A stretch of DNA of 64,000 nucleotides from Aspergillus flavus (taxonomy: Eukaryota > Ascomycota > Eurotiomycetes > Eurotiales > Aspergillaceae): contig NC_092409.1 in assembly GCF_009017415.1 (NCBI RefSeq), positions 1,364,001-1,428,000 on the forward strand, written 5' to 3'. This document shows positions 37,576-49,963 of the stretch, one piece after another (the first letter of the stretch is position 1; each line of letters opens with the position of its first letter). The notes beneath the pieces were generated by a model. It searched no databases and had not been told where the DNA came from. It saw only the letters and a list, made by a program, of their open reading frames with translations. Made by a program: the position numbers and the translations under genes.

Positions 37576-38259
37576 ACGTTTGCTACTTCTATCTATAAGG
37601 TTGCATATTAGCTTGATGTTTGGGTATCACGGTGGCAGTGTTGTCCATATGGATTGTTCTTTCCTATCTTCATGCTGTTAAAAAATGGTGTTCTAGGGGC
37701 TTCAAATTTCAGTTTAGTTCATCTTATGTTATTTATGCTTGCTTTCGATTGTGATATCCGACTTGTTTCTTTCTTGCACTATTGTGCATGTATTCAGCAG
37801 GGATGAGGATATTGCATATAGTTTGCGTATTTTCCTCCAATAGAGCAGCAAAAGAGAATGTTATGATTCTCAACCTTACTCTATGTCACGGTATGTATAA
37901 GAAAGGCGTTTTGTAGGGTAATCGGTGCCAGGTAAGTCGTGACTTCCTCCATCAACCGTCGTGACCGATGTTCTCTCAACTTCTCTTTCTTTCGCCTCTT
38001 GCAAGACTACCACTTTATACTGTGGCTTTTGCCCTACTCGATCAGGCAGACTTACTATCTTTTACTATGCACGCATATGCTACTACCATAGAGGGCTGAG
38101 CAAACATTATTTCCTTTACTGCTAGAAATCAACCCTTGGGAAGGTCAATCCTCAGAAAGCTGATGATAGCAGCTGAACACGTCGACAGTTCTCATCTATT
38201 GGATACTCGCATCGACCAGCCGATGATCTTATCTGTCGTGTTAGAGTACGGTTTATACG
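37576..38259. other. intergenic region between fpr4 and the kinase gene
   Basis: Holds the 3' region of fpr4 and the promoter of the kinase gene; no gene seen. Confidence 0.5.
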
Positions 38260-41226
38260 ATGATGTCAGAGTCAGCTTCTGATGCCTCCGCGGCCCAACG
38301 GGTCAGAAGAGATAGAATTCGAGTTCGTATCGGGAGAAGAAGTTCCAGGATACTATCTTTACTCGGTTTTCGAGGCTTTCCCAACGGTAAGCTATCAATT
38401 TGCAGTACTGCCCCATGGTCTGTCACCACGCGAGCTGATAGCTATGGCTTAGGCTCTACGCCCAGCGCTGTTGATCCAGACCACCCTTCACATACAGCAA
38501 ACTACCCTCAGACAATTCAGTCATTTCAGTCTCATTGCGCACAAGGGATACACACTTCTCGAAATACGGCTGTCAGAGAAGTCGAAACTATCCATGCTCA
38601 TCCCCCTTCTTCCCCAATTCTCGACCATCGCAGCTCCAGTGTATTGTTTATACCATCCGCCCATTCCAATAAGCAGAGAGAAACGCATAAAGATAAAAGA
38701 GAGGCAGGAGCTGTGTCCCGGAGTTCAGAGTCATATGAGACTAGAGGACCTAAAGGTCTTGGGGAGCGGAGGAGTCGGTCCACCCCAGCAGCATTCACAC
38801 ACATAGTGTCGCGCAAATTATCAACTACTTTTGGAAATCCAACTGTCATTCGTCGTTCACGTCTACGTCGACGACCAAGCGTCCGTATCCTTAAATTCCC
38901 GGCTGCTACAATTCCCAACCTCAATAATCAAGGCGATAGTGCTAATGATAGTTCCGACCCTTCAAGCTCGCCTACCAGTAGCGGCTCTCCATTGAGGGCC
39001 AAATCAACGCCTCCAACCTCGGCAGAACCATCTATTTTTCACGAAATAGTAGAGCACTATCAAGATGATACGGTTGGGTGGCGGCCGACATTAGGCACAT
39101 TTAGGCCTGTCACAGGGAGAAAGCTTACTCCGATCGAGGAGTCTCCCGGCGTGACACCCACAGTTCGTACCGTGGAGGCTGTTGCTAATGCTAAGGTCTT
39201 TTTCGAAACCTATTTCAGGTCGATCTACTCTGATATCAATCAACGCTCGCAAAGGCAGCGAGAACTCGAACAATACATACATTCACTGCCTCTGACACTG
39301 GAGGAGAAGAACCGAGTATGGCAGAACTGGATTGTCCAGGAACAAGAATATCTTCGCCAATGCAGAGTCCTCAAGTCGCGCTTCCACGGTGCTTGCCATG
39401 ATGAGACTGTGTCAATTGCCGGGTTTGAAGTTCTGAAAGAACTGGGTAGAGGGAGTTTCGGCGTCGTTCATTTAGTTAGGGAGAACAACGCAGGCGAGAC
39501 TCCTACTGCTGTGATGAAACATCCTTGCCCAAAGCTTATCAATGCGAGGGCAGCCCGAGGGAGCGAAAATCATCGTCGAAAAGTTATGACTGGAGAAAAA
39601 AAGGACGTCTTCGCCATGAAGGTCATCCGGAAGTCAGCGATGATACGCAATAGTCAAGAGGGCCACCTGCGAGCTGAACGGGATTTTCTTGTGGCATCTG
39701 CAAAATCCCGCTGGATCGTTCCTCTAATCGCAAGTTTCCAGGATATCAATCATCTATACCTCATCATGGACTATATGGTCGGCGGGGACTTCTTAGGCCT
39801 GTTGATGCGACGATGCATTCTGCCTGAAGATGTCGCGAAATGGTATATTGCAGAGATGGTACTGTGTATTGAGGAGGCACATAGACTCTGCTGGATCCAT
39901 CGGGACGTCAAACCCGACAACTTCTTGATTTCCGCCTCGGGACATTTGAAAATATCAGACTTCGGCCTAGCCTTTGATGGTCACTGGGCCCATGACCAAG
40001 TTTACTACAACGAGCACCGATACTCCTTAGTCAAGAGGCTAGGGATTCAAGTTGATGGCGATGTTGAGGACCAGAAAGAAGAGCGAACAAGAAAAGCTGA
40101 ACAAGCCCCGTTGAACAATAGCGACGACACAGTTACCTTCATGCCCCCTTCCGTGAATCTTCTCGAATGGAGAGATCAACATCAGATGCGAAGGCTAGCT
40201 AGGAGTGTGGTCGGTACTAGCCAATACATGGCCCCTGAAGTTATCCGGGGAAGTTTGTATGATGGAAGGTGTGACTGGTGGAGTGTAGGGATTATACTGT
40301 ATGAAGTGAGTCTTCAAGTCCCAATATGTTTGCTTGTAACTCATGTGCTCAATGTGAGATATCTAGTGTCTATACGGCTTCACACCATTTGCTGCAAAAG
40401 ATCGGGAAACGACAAAATGGAAGATTCATGTATGCTTGTGTCTGGAGAAACCCTAAGAAGTTGCTGACGTCTCATGTAGCATCACCACCAAACATTACAT
40501 TTCCCAGGAGAGAGGCATACAGACAGAATTGTCTCAACAGAGGCAAGTGACTTCATGAATCGCCTACTCCAGGAGAAAGAGTATCGGCTTTCTTGTGATG
40601 CTTACCGACAGAATGATGTTTTCAATTCACGATCAACGGCGAGGCATCTCTTGTCCAGTATTGACCCCCGGAGCCGGAGTTATCGAAACTTCTATGTGTA
40701 CCCTAACGATGCAGCCGATATCAAAGCCCATCCTTTCTTTCGCGGTATCATATGGGAACAGCTCCACCAGTCCAGTCCACCCTTCATTCCAAAAGTCAAG
40801 AGCTGGGAAGATACGAGGTATTTTGAAGATGCTGGAGGCGTGGTCGACAATGACGACATTTCCATCACCACGGATGCTCAAGGGTCCGGCGATGGGCCAG
40901 AAGGAACAGGATACAAACCGAAGCCCATACAGAATCAGGCAGAGTCGCAGCAGAAGCAGAGGGGACCCATCCCTGACGAGAACACCTCAATCGATGCTAC
41001 AGAGCCTCCTACAAAGACTACGAAAAAACAGAAACATAGGAAAAGACCGCGGGATAAGATGCTACGGGACATGAGGATTCAGAAGACTGTCCTCAGGATG
41101 CGTAAGGAGGGAGCCTTCGTGGGCTACACCTACCGCCGACCCAAGGCTGTTGCACTGGCCTTCGCTCCCGAAAGAGGCCGACTCTACCTATCACGAGGAC
41201 AACTGTCCGAAATCTATGGATTGTAG
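38260..41226 (+). CDS. NDR/LATS-like AGC serine/threonine kinase
   Basis: Protein kinase of about 929 residues. Exons: 38260-38386, 38453-40305, 40367-40429 and 40480-41226. The N-terminal 340 residues are Ser/Arg-rich. The kinase domain has the glycine loop LGRGSFGVV (near 373), the FAMK lysine (K432), HRDVKPDN (D527), DFG (D545) and APE (near 638). About 93 residues separate DFG from the APE glutamate, far more than in ordinary kinases; a long insert here is the mark of the NDR/LATS branch. A 63-base mini-exon supplies CLYGFTPF after the WWSVG subdomain. An AGC-type C-terminal tail follows. The 66-base segment 38387-38452 has intron signals (GTAAGC, CTGAT, TTAG) but is also open in frame, so the retained form would have 951 residues. 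The exact orthologue was not identified. Confidence 0.88.
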
Positions 41227-41607
41227 CACTCTCAACAAGTCGAGGTATATGTCACTGTGCAGTCCGTGAATATGTTTCAATGGCAACTCGAACGGCGCGT
41301 GCCAAGGAAGCACTGAGCTACCATGTATTTTTAGATATCTGTACTCAATGACAAGTTCGTACGAAGGCCTAAATCATAGGCTCAAGTTAATTGGCCAGAT
41401 GCTTATTAACCTTCTATTAATGTACTGCGTTGCATTTAGTATCGTAAATAGCGGGGGATTGTCACATCATAAGCCCCCATATCACAGACCGAAGTCTTCA
41501 AAAAGAAGAGATAATGCGAATAAAATAAGTTTTTAAGGGTATCACAAACAAAACATGATAGCAGTGACCTCACCAAATCCGTTGTAGTAAGATCAATACT
41601 GATTGGT
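41227..41607. other. convergent 3' region of kinase and taf1 genes
   Basis: 381 bases between two convergent stop codons; presumed 3' untranslated regions, no gene seen. Confidence 0.5.
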
Positions 41608-44600
41608 TTAAATGGCGGGAGGAGCGCCCATAGCGAAGGCAGAATCGCTGACACGGTCTTCGGGTTTCATAGTGCCGTTGAGGAGGGGACAGAGTCTGTT
41701 GATTCAGTCACAAGCGTGTTAGCGTTCCGCTACTTCGACCCGGACTTGTGTCTGGATATAAAACTGGGTCCTTTGGGATCATTTGCGTCTGGGGACCATT
41801 TTGCATGTCGGGATTTGGGGTAGACATCTGAAGCATTGCAGCTGGGGTCCTTGTTCTTCTCCTTGCTCTTGGGCGAGCAGAAGCGAGTCCAGGGGAAGTG
41901 AAAGAAGAAGCAAAGAAGGGGAGGGGTTCTCTATCAGAAGCAGAGAGGGGGCTTGTAGAGGGGACGCACTTCTTGTTGGTCTTGATGTGACCGACTTGGC
42001 CGCAGTTAGCGCATTTGCGTTGGGTGCCTGCACCTTTGCCGCTGCCGCCGGGGCCTCCGTCGGCTGGGGAATCGGCTGATGTGCGGGTCGCGCCTTTTTG
42101 TTTCTCGCGAGCGAATCGTCGCTCTTTGTTTCTGTTTAGGCGGCTGAGTTCGGCTTCGAGGCTGTGTATTTTTGTCAGTTATTGCTGTGGTTTCTAGGGT
42201 TGGAAATTGAGCTGGTTGATGACGTACAGTTTCTTGTTGCGAGCGTCTACTTCTGGATCGCCTGTTGGTTGAAGATTCTCGAGTCTGGGATTGTGGTTAG
42301 TTTAAGGGGAATATTGTGAATCTCACGTCGGTTGTACTTACTTGGTGGTTAGAGCTTCCAACTTATGGCGATGCTGTATATAGTGGCGGATGACCCGGGG
42401 ATCCCAGACCATGGTTTCTTTGGAATATATCTGGCCCTTGTCGTCCTTGAATTGTCGAACGATGCGTAAGACCTTACCTCTCTGATCCGGCATGCTCATC
42501 TTGCTGAACTGACTAGTTGTTTCGTCATCACGGCGGCCCGGGCCTGGTGTAGGGGCTTCAGATCTTGGGGTAGGTTTGTTAAACTCTTCTTCTAATTCCC
42601 GGTCGATGTCACTGTCATCGTCTGAGTGCTCAACCGTCGACGAGAGACTAGCCTTTTGCGCATCCCAGATCCGACGGATCGAGGTTTCGTATGACTTTTG
42701 TTGTCTGGCGACATTGTAACTGTGACCGCCGAGTTCCTTCAGTCTCTGGGCATCTAGCTTATCTTCAACACTTTCGCCAATGGCCTTGAAACCTCCTTTC
42801 ATGGAGGTCTTGATGAAACTGAAGCCCTCGCCACGACCAGTGGGGTCACCCTCTCCATGGAGTTTGAGCATAGCCTTGCCCTGGGATGCCAGAAGGAAAT
42901 TACGAGTCGCCTTCCAAGGAGCCATCTGCTGTTCGAAACTCTCTGTCTCCTCGTCATTGTCTTCGTCACCTCCTGTTTCAGCATCGTTGCCATAACCCGT
43001 ATCATGAAGGTGCTGCTGGCCGACCTGCATCGATTCAAGGAGACATACATCCTCGGGCTGAACCCACGAGCGAATTACGTCCTGCTCAGGAACGGGCTCC
43101 AGGGGCACCCAGTATTTCGAGTCTTTGTCGTGTTGAAGAAAGTCCTTGACCTTCTGGCGGTTCTGCATATCGCTGGTGCCAGGGATGTGAGCGGTGACGT
43201 CGCTGATGGAAAGCCGCAGATCAGGGCTCTTCTTCAAGAGGCGATACACAAGCATCTTCATGCGATTCTTTGCAACAGTGGTGACCTTCCGTGAATGGGG
43301 GCCAGGAACATCCACAGACGGGAACTGTTGACCAGCGACAAACAGGTTTTCAATGTTCCTGATAAAATAGTCACTGCCTCCGGAACCGGTGCTACTGCGT
43401 ATAATTAAGAAATCCGTGGGCTTGGTCTCATGCTGGAACAGCGGAGCCCGATACATCGAGTTGGAGATAGCTGGGGTAATCTCGCCTGGGTCAACATGAC
43501 CAAAAATAGAGAAAGGGCTCTTATCCTGAGGGAGGAGAACCGCTGTTTCACCAATTTCTGCTTTCGGGCGAGTCGGATCGTCCATATTTTTCCGACGGTA
43601 ATAATTAATGATTCGATTAGACATGCCAAAGTTCGACAGCATGACGGGGACCTCCTCAGAATACTCCACCAGTAAGGCAGTGGAGTTGTCGGCAAGGGAC
43701 AATGCCTTGGTAGAATTGTACAGAGTCTTGACATCCTTGCCCTTTTGGTGCTTGCGTTTAATATACGTAGCGTTTTTGAACCAACAAGTCTGGCCGGGCC
43801 GGAAAGATAAAGCTGGGCGATGAAACGATCGAGCCTCCGCTTTGGCAAGCTCGGTCTTGTAATATGGCCATTGCAAACGAAGAGCCGGCATACTGTGCTC
43901 GAGAGTGACATTGCCCAAGGTGCTTCGGACCTTGTTCTGGTGGTTCTGTTTCAGCATGTCGTATGCTTGATCATTTGATATGTTATAGCGTGAGGTGAGG
44001 CGGCGAGTGACATTTACATCCATTTCATCCCGATTAAGAGCACCAATAGCCTTCGGTTTCTGTGTCGCAGATTCGGGTCCCCGTTCGTCGAGGAGGATGT
44101 GAGGATCATTCATGTCCACTGTCACCTTTTGGGCGATGCGTGATGTTGCTCGCTCGGGATCATCAATCAATGGCACGTCTATATGAGAGAAAGCAATCAA
44201 TTCCGCCGGGTCTCTGCCAAGCTTGCGCTTTTTCACTGGACGGGTACTCTCCAGCAGCCAATCATCTTCAGCATCCTCTGTCACCTCTTCAGCAATAGGT
44301 TCGTCAATATCCATGATAGAAATATCACTCTTGACATCCCAATCCATACAAACGACACGAAGATCATTCAACGTAACACCCCCCGGCAGCACCTCATCGG
44401 TATCGGTGTCAAGGTCGAAATCCTCCTTAACCTCTTCTTCCTCTTCCTCCTCCGGTGTAGCCTCAGCAACGGCCACTAACCCCAGATGTTCTGACTCCAA
44501 CGAGCGCTTGAGCACCTGACCACCTGATTTAAAAGCCCTCTCCTGATCTTGAGCCAGTTCTATGTTGACTTTGCTAGGGAGCACCGGCTTGGGAGGCTTC

Positions 44601-45340
44601 GGAGGCTGCTTGCCGAGAAAGAAAGCTTTCTTGTGAGGGATGAGTTCGAGAAAGCGAGGAAGGGTTTTGCGATCAAATTTGGGGAACAGTGAGTGTAAAA
44701 GCTCTTCGACGTTTTCCGGTGGTGCGGGTGGGTTGTCCGGACCGACGGTCGACATGGCAAATAGAGCCTGTTGTAACTTCCATGCTCGTAGAGCCGCTGG
44801 GTCCATGTCTTCCGCCACCGTACCTATGTCGTTGTCGTCCAAAATATCCTCGTCTTCTTCCATGGCCATGGGTTCCGGCTCGGGAGCAGGTGTCTCAATC
44901 GTCTCCGGCGCAGGTTGAGGCTGTTCATCCTCCTCGAACAAATCACGGGTAACATCGGCATGATCTTGAACAGGAGACGCGGGTCCCTCACCAAAGAGGT
45001 CATCCAGCTCATCGCCACCTTCTGGTTGTGGTTGTGGCTCGTCTCCCTGGTCCCCGAAGAGATCTTCTTCCTCTGCTTCAAACAAGCCTTTGTCCTCATC
45101 CATAGCTAACTCTCCATTTTCAGCGGGGACTTGTGCCCTCTCCTCCTCTTCAGGAAGTTCGTCATCATCGAAATCCTCGTAGTCCACCGCGTCGTCTGCT
45201 TTCTCGCCAGGTTCCAAGTCCCGCTGTAAGAAATCGAAAGACATGCCGCCATCTGCGAGGGGGCCGTTCATCTGGCGCATAACACTCTCGAAGTCGGCAT
45301 CTTCGGCATCGGGTGCCGGTAGGTCGGTAGCGTGAGGCAT
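41608..45340 (-). CDS. taf1: TFIID subunit TAF1
   Basis: Largest subunit of general transcription factor TFIID. Exons: 45340-42342, 42284-42228, 42161-41970 and 41695-41608; 1111 residues. The acidic N-terminal region with DFLQ and repeated Asp/Glu blocks fits the TBP-binding part. The central conserved block (DUF3591 type) includes HILLDERGPES, RRLTSRYNISNDQAYDML, LRLQWPYYKTEL and LLIIRS-like strands, followed by SRKVTTVAKNRMKMLVYRLL. The C-terminus carries a CCHC-like knuckle, CANCGQVGHIKTNKK, which continues as LCPLLNG only after removing a 274-base intron (41696-41969, GTGCGT donor, CAACAG acceptor). Bromodomains are absent, as is usual for filamentous-fungal TAF1. The assignment rests on the knuckle, the conserved block and the overall length. 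Confidence 0.92.
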
Positions 45341-47248
45341 ATTGAAGGCAGCGAATCGAGAGGATTAAACGACCAAATCTTCCTGTGGATAACAGAGCGA
45401 GAGGGACAGGTCGATAGTCGGCGATGCTCGGACAACTGGACGTTATGAAGGAGCGCACATCGAGAACGGTGGTGACTACGCGTAAATCCAACCGGCTATC
45501 AGATTTGTTGTGTCCGCGAGATGTAGTGAATTGCGGAGAGCGAAGATTAGAGCTGGCTTCGCGGCAAAGCAGCTCTGTCCGCCGTAGCTTATCTACGGAG
45601 TAACACTATCTCCGACTCACTTTCCTTTCGAAGAGTGTGTCACGTGAGCAGACGTTCAGGTGGGGCTGAAGTAATTGACAAATTGAAGAGCTGAACCTTA
45701 CCGGGTGGATCATGATTCGTAGAATCCTCAGGCCAATGCTTGGTTCGTTCTGATGGCCAGCTAATTTACAATTCACACCAAACCTCGACAATTCTCACAA
45801 TACGAGGTATATCAATAAAGTAGTGGCATTTGTTAACTCGTAGGATAATGAATTATTCCTCTATACACTAATACGAATCTTGGTTTGATTGAAAGCTTCC
45901 ATCTCATTGTGATTCCGGTATATATATTTACCACTGCTTTAAGTCTATCCTAGCCTGAGGCACGCGGGCATCGAGTCCTAGCCTCGTGTTTACCACTCCC
46001 CCATTTATTAACTGGGAATTAGTTAAAGTTTCTCGTTCGCAATTCTCGTTTGCGCCATTCAGTTATTAAGTTATGTACTCTATCTATAGCTGAAATGATC
46101 AGCCGCCCTTTCATCATGGTCATCGGGAAGTTTCATTGATGACTACTCGAGCATACGTAAAAATTACTTGGTAGAGATCCATTGACACATGACCTCGCTT
46201 CCCACTAGCGCCACTCCGTCTACCATAAATACCGCCGAATTCTCATCCATTTCGAAAATTAAGCGACTCTACGTAAGTTCATCCCCTCCCTACCTTGGGA
46301 ATATCAGGACAAATTCAAACACCCAGAATGACTGCTAACATTTTTACCTACAGTTCAAAGAATCACTTTAGAGTAGACGTCCCACCTCTGAACTCTTCTA
46401 AAGAGCTACAGAATCTCCACCCTTGCTGATGACTTCCATGTCCTCAATGCCCTAAAGTGAAGCCGTGTTTACTTCCGCCTCGATAGCTGGTATCTGCGAA
46501 CGACTTGCTTCGGTGAGCTTGTTCGAGTGCCTTTTGTCCAGGGAGTGGTGATGATCTTTACCTTGTCTTGACGTCTTGACTTCGGTCGGTCAGATTTGGT
46601 GGGTGTTGAGGAGGTCTGAAAGGTGTTTGGTTCCGATTTTTTTTTTTGACTTTGATGTTGGTGATATAATTGGGACTTGGAGTTTATATGATACCCAGAT
46701 TTGCTCAAATGAAAAACTTTTTATCTTCTCTAAACCTCTTGTCCACTGTAAAACGATCTAAGAACCGATAATAGCGACATTTTCAGTCGCAAAGGGAATC
46801 AAATATTCTTCCTAAATTACATAAATAGGACCTGTAATGCGGTAACTCTTGACTGTCCCAATAATCCTTTCAAAAAGTTTTCGAAAGTGTTCCACTGACG
46901 TCCGAGACGACACTTGTAAATTCGACGCCCGGAGACAATCACATTATGAACCCACCTGTGGCATGAGCTTCATTGACATTATTCAAGTTGAACCACCTCC
47001 GAAGCAATTTCTTGCTGTATGCTGCGCTGTAGCTTATATACTAGCTTTGTGCGGAGCCGGTGCTTATATATAGTGATAGGGTTCCTGAAGACCTCGAAGG
47101 CCATTTAAACGCTGATGAATCCACGAATATCGCGCCCTTTGTCAATCTCAACTTGGGCGGCTAGCTGTCTCTTCAGGTTTATTTGGGGATTCTCTTTGAG
47201 AGAATACTACCAAAGTTGAAGTCAAGCCACGAAAGAGTAAAATTAGAG
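45341..47248. other. intergenic region between taf1 and tgs1
   Basis: About 1.9 kb. It includes the taf1 promoter (right after 45340), an AT-rich middle and one short spliced-looking ORF (46189-46371). The poly-T run at about 46638-46648 and the segment after 46700 hold nothing recognisable. Confidence 0.5.
46189..46371 (+). pseudogene. short two-exon ORF, possible gene relic
   Basis: ATG at 46189 opens 28 codons (MTSLPTSATPSTINTAEFSS...), followed by a well-formed 81-base intron (46273-46353: GTAAGT, GCTAACA, CTACAG). The second exon stops after five codons. Other frames just downstream (to about 46560) read coding-like pieces such as RVDVPPLNSSKELQNL and FRLDSWYLRTTCFGELVR, in different frames and broken by stops. 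This pattern suggests a decayed gene, but I cannot name the family. Confidence 0.3.
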
Positions 47249-48150
47249 TTATTGGAGGTTGAACCCGCCGTAATAGATGCACAGCGCCTTGCTAGCGCCT
47301 TCCATACAATAATGCATCACTGTTGCTTTTTCGCCATCCTTGACTAGTTTCGCGAGCTGCTTCACGTTCGATGTCCGAGGAAGATAGAGGACCATATGCT
47401 CCGTAAACAAAGCATATTCGCCGTATAATGTAGCCAAGGAATAGGGTTCCATTGTGCGCAGATTGAATACCTTGTCGGAGCGATACCCAGGTCCTGTATA
47501 TGTGTAAGCATCGTGGAAAACATTGACAAGCAGGGGGAATTAAGAACATACCACCCCATGGAGGGCTTGCAAACAGAACGCTATATGGACCCAAGTCCTT
47601 GAGTTGGTTGTTCACGATCTGGAGGCTGTCACCCTCAAACCAGGTGATCTTATCTTCAACTCCATATATCTTAGCATTGTGCTTCGCGCACTGCAAGACT
47701 GCCGGATTCTTCTCGATAGCATAAACTCGTTTCCAGCGACCCGATCGCGCAAAGGCGATGGTATTACCTCCGGCACCAGCAAATGCATCAACCAGGACCA
47801 TGCGAGACGCGGGAGCCGCGCTGGCGATATGCTCAGCTATCTTACTGCAGCAATGTTATTAGCTCACCATGAATCTCAAAGACAGTGAACCATCCACTCA
47901 CTTAGCAACTGGCTCAGGTGTAACGCCAAACCATGCATCGTCTGTTAGCCAGACACCCTCGTCATATTTGGAGAAGATCTTATAGCGTTGTGCCCAATAG
48001 CTGCGCAGAGTTAGCTTTGTATCCAGATAGAGGACGCTAGGGTGAATTGGCAGTAGTCGCATACTTCTGGATATCCCAAGGAACTTCTCCAATATCGTTG
48101 TAATGGTGAACCTCTGGAGGAGCTTCCTCTGTAGTGTGATCTCCAGACAT
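47249..48150 (-). CDS. tgs1: trimethylguanosine synthase (RNA cap hypermethylase)
   Basis: S-adenosylmethionine-dependent enzyme that turns the m7G cap of snRNA and snoRNA into the trimethylguanosine cap, in the nucleus. Exons: 48150-48065, 48000-47902, 47844-47552 and 47493-47249; 240 residues, i.e. essentially the catalytic domain, as in yeast Tgs1. Features are YWAQRYKIFSKYDEGV, the TPEP motif (WFGVTPEPVA) before the methyltransferase fold, motif I DAFAGAGGNT, the motif II acidic residue in YAIEKNP, and motif IV SPPWGGPGY, which is assembled across the last intron. Every intron keeps phase. It is divergent from the GRASP gene, with 277 bases between start codons. Confidence 0.95.
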
Positions 48151-48427
48151 GACTGGAGGTGGAAAAGACCAAAGCTTGATATCACTCAGTAGTTTACGCC
48201 TTTATCTATCACATGCCATCATTTGAAGTCCTGTTGGACTTTCGTACAGAAATCTAGAAAGCGCGATAAATAATCATGATGCCGATAAGTTGATAACGTG
48301 GGTGTTTGTCTGGTTTGCAACTGGGCAGCAGCTCTCCACAATGCGATCGTGTTTACAGCACCAGAACTCGGAGTTGTTCTCAGGTTAATACACCTCACCT
48401 TATAAACCATTCTCACCAAGGCCGGTC
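48151..48427. promoter_or_regulatory. shared divergent promoter tgs1/grh1
   Basis: 277 bases between two divergent start codons; must contain both core promoters. Assigned by position only. Confidence 0.6.
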
Positions 48428-49611
48428 ATGTTCGGAGTTCTGAACCGCTTTATTGGCCACCTGGACGGCGAGCCAGTCCAGCAGCCTCGAGCCGCCACCA
48501 GCGATAATGCATTTGGCTTCCAAGTACTCCGCAACAAGGACCCGGAGCTGCCCCTGGAGCCATGGTTTGACTTCATTGTTGGCATTAATGGGCGTCTGAT
48601 TGTGGGTGCATATACAGGATCTATCATTTGAAGTGATGTACTAACTATACTATGACCAGGACTATCCAGACCCGAATCTCTTCGCTACAGAAGTTCGTAA
48701 TTGCGCCGGCTCCAGTGTGACATTTGAAATCTGGAGTGCAAAGGTGGGCTCTGTCCAGACCTCGCCAGACCACATCTTACTCTGACTAAATTGATTGTGT
48801 ATAGGGTCAGAAGACACACACCGTCTCTATTCCAATCTCCCCATCTAATCCTACGCTGGGCGTTGCATTGCAGCTCGCGCCTCTTTCCTCGACACAACAT
48901 ATCTGGCATGTCTTGAACATCCCATCACCTCTCAGCCCGGCATACAGGGCAGGGTTACTTCCACACTCAGACTACATCATCGGAACGCCTAGTGGAACGT
49001 TACGGGGAGAATCCGCACTGGGAGAATTGGTGGAGGACCACCTCGACCGGACACTGGTGCTGTGGGTGTACAACAGCGAATTCGACGTAGTACGCGAGGT
49101 CGAATTGGTGCCCACCCGAGGCTGGGGTGGTGAGGGCGCACTAGGGGCCGAGCTAGGCTACGGTGCATTACACAGACTACCCGTTGGGTTGGGCGAGGAG
49201 GTAGAAGGCCCTGGCGAGGTAGTATTTGAAACGCGTGCAGATGGCACTTCCACACCCGTTCTGGATCCGATGCATCCCACTCAGAGCCAGGGTGCCGGAC
49301 CTGGTGCTACTGCTGGCGGTCATTTTCTGGTCCCCGCCAATATGACAGCGCCGCCTCCCTTGGCATCGCAGGCGCCACGAAGCCTTTCTGGGTCACCAGC
49401 GCCTGGTCCGTCACCTGCTGCGCGCCGGGGCAAGACCCGTCAATATGCCGTTTCGCCTAACCGGGCGTTTGATGAGTACTTTGCCGAGGGAGAACAGAAG
49501 AGTAAAGAAGAGGACTACGCTCCATCACGAAAGGGAACGCCGCTGCCTCCTCCGCCGAAAGGGATCCGGTCTCCGCCACCGTCAGGAAGTCCTGCGCCGG
49601 CGACGGAATAG
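48428..49611 (+). CDS. grh1: GRASP-family Golgi protein (Grh1)
   Basis: Peripheral Golgi/ER-exit-site protein that tethers membranes and supports unconventional secretion. Exons 48428-48601, 48660-48743 and 48805-49611 give 354 residues. Two PDZ-like GRASP domains are present: the first contains FGFQVLRNKDPELPLEPWFD and FIVGINGRL, joined by splicing to DPNLFATEVRNCAGSS; the second has WHVLNIPSPLSPAYRAGL and DYIIGTPSG. The C-terminal third is Pro/Ser/Gly-rich and disordered (PPPPKGIRSPPP). Position 2 is Phe rather than the Gly that is myristoylated in animal GRASPs; yeast Grh1 uses an N-acetylated amphipathic helix instead, which this start could resemble. Divergent from tgs1. Confidence 0.93.
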
Positions 49612-49963
49612 GGATGTGGATCACCTGGTGATTAGGTATCTTGATCGTAGAGTTTCTTGTTTGTAGAGTATCATGAGTCTCCGGAGTTACGATGGTCGAG
49701 TGGGGTATGATATACCAATTGATGGATTCCCAATTTCAGTCAATATTTCATAGCGGGCCTGCGCACAAGTTTCTACTACACTGAATTTTAGATATGACGA
49801 GAATGTGCGGAACAGGAAGTCCTTGAATCTAACTGTTTAAAGTACACATATGCAATGGAATTTAAGCCATCCAGCCGATAGTCGCAGCACTGGCTCCAAA
49901 TGGCATCCGCTACAAGGAAAACAACCGAACAAAGGAGGAAAGATGGATTGGAAATGCAGTAAT
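49612..49963. other. convergent 3' region of grh1 and mic26 genes
   Basis: 352 bases between convergent stop codons; presumed 3' untranslated regions, nothing else seen. Confidence 0.5.

Noticed and set aside
38397..38420. 20-base mini-intron ending at TTTGCAG in the kinase first exon
   Set aside because: Too short for a fungal intron; the 66-base alternative ending TTAG is better.
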